Assembly (NCBI RefSeq): GCF_001889165.1
Contig: NZ_CP016020.1
Span: 2,764,501-2,828,500 of the forward strand
Source of the DNA: Bacillus weihaiensis
GTDB lineage: Bacteria > Bacillota > Bacilli > Bacillales > Bacillaceae
DNA: 64,000 bases
Direction of reading: 5' to 3'
How positions within the stretch are numbered: position 1 is the first letter of the stretch; each line of letters opens with the position of its first letter. Positions 63,515 through 64,000 of this stretch are shown here, piece by piece. The notes under the pieces are model-generated. The model saw nothing but the letters and a program-made list of their open reading frames with translations, had not been told where the DNA came from and did not search any database. A program made the position numbers and the translations under genes.

Positions 63515-63842
63515 TTACTCCTCACGAACTACTCCTGTTATATCTTCTTCTACTACTACTCTCCTTTTCCTATTAATGAAGCTTTTTCCTGATCCCCATC
63601 CTATATCTAAAATACCTTCTCCATTTCCTGTAGATACACATTTCATAACGGTTTCTCCGTCAATATGATCTAGTAGAACAGTCAAAGAGGCCGTGCTTCC
63701 ATTTCGAAAGAAAAAGTTATCAAAAACCAGTGTTGTTATCTCCTTGTCTTCCACTTTCTTGCTATCAAAGAAAACAAGTAACTCCTTTACTTCTTCAGTT
63801 TCAATGAGCTTTATAGCTGCCTCAAACGGAGTAAGTTGTCAT
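63515..63842 (-). pseudogene. DUF6054-like protein, frameshifted near the start
   Basis: Open frame from about 63833 (FEAAIKLIETEEVKELL..., LVFDNFFFRNGSTASLTVLL). The only good start, ATG 63842 with GGAG, is out of frame and stops after six codons. A one-base change within ten bases of the ATG would restore a protein of about 108 residues. Either recent mutation or sequence error. Nothing is seen in 63843-64000. Confidence 0.5.
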
Positions 63843-64000
63843 ATAAACTCCATCCGTATACTTTTTCATCAAGAGCATCCTTTCTTAGCTGGTCTTTCTC
63901 ACGATTACTCAATCATGATGAACAGTACATCTTTTTTTAACTTGTTAGATTACATCTATTTTTTTAGAATATATAGTCAACAACCAGCTATTCGAAAACA

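Noticed and set aside
63206-63592. 128-codon frame on plus
   Set aside because: Antisense to the methyltransferase; Leu/Tyr-rich shadow.
1-64000. Prophage, IS element, CRISPR, tRNA or rRNA
   Set aside because: No transposase, integrase, phage structural gene, regular direct repeats with spacers, or tRNA-like cloverleaf was recognised.

Overview
The window reads as chromosomal DNA of an endospore-forming, low-GC Gram-positive bacterium of the family Bacillaceae. Pointers are a germinant-receptor operon, an alpha/beta-type small acid-soluble spore protein, SpoIID, YjcZ-type small proteins, an RsbR paralogue, strong AGGAGG ribosome binding sites, frequent TTG/GTG starts, and intergenic repeats of a kind common in Bacillus relatives. 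I saw no tRNA or rRNA gene, prophage, transposase or CRISPR array. The species cannot be named from what is here.

Layout: 0-3.3 kb, the end of a gerA-type operon (truncated A subunit, lipoprotein C, small two-helix protein, permease B), closed by a 0.4-kb repeat. 3.7-9 kb, an M42 peptidase, small zinc-ribbon and YjcZ proteins, a CopC/CopD copper pair and a prolyl-4-hydroxylase-like oxygenase. 9.6-14.5 kb, proI-proB-proA and a YfhF-like epimerase. 14.6-20.6 kb, a SurA-N lipoprotein and a TPP-riboswitch-controlled thiamin-pyrimidine salvage operon (ylmB-tenA-thiZ-thiX-thiY). 20.7-27.6 kb, a BASS transporter, a secreted Cys/His-motif protein, a VanW protein, a probable 6S RNA, an AlaX-type editing enzyme, a SASP and small membrane proteins. 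27.7-31.6 kb, an ECF sigma/anti-sigma pair and adenine deaminase behind a guanine-class riboswitch. 31.8-41.9 kb, two glycosyltransferases, a PRC-barrel protein, an RsbR paralogue, an AcuI-type oxidoreductase, a diguanylate cyclase and a run of GNAT, VOC and tiny membrane genes. 42.4-49.3 kb, a signalling block: a 7TM sensor kinase and BTAD-type regulator facing a MHYT-PAS-GGDEF-EAL protein that overlaps a membrane chemoreceptor. 49.6-60.6 kb, a cell-wall amidase, Mqo, a PhnP-like hydrolase, SpoIID, a double-GNAT protein, PspC, cupin, phosphatase and RodA/FtsW. 60.6-63.8 kb, small membrane-protein genes, three of which look broken.

The best-supported cooperating groups are the Ger receptor, the proline pathway, the pyrimidine salvage/ABC uptake operon, the ECF switch, the two-component pair and the overlapping c-di-GMP/chemoreceptor pair. 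The least conventional material is non-coding: a probable 6S RNA, a purine riboswitch with a weak P2 helix, several dispersed repeat families, and a cluster of frameshifted or repeat-interrupted genes at the right end.
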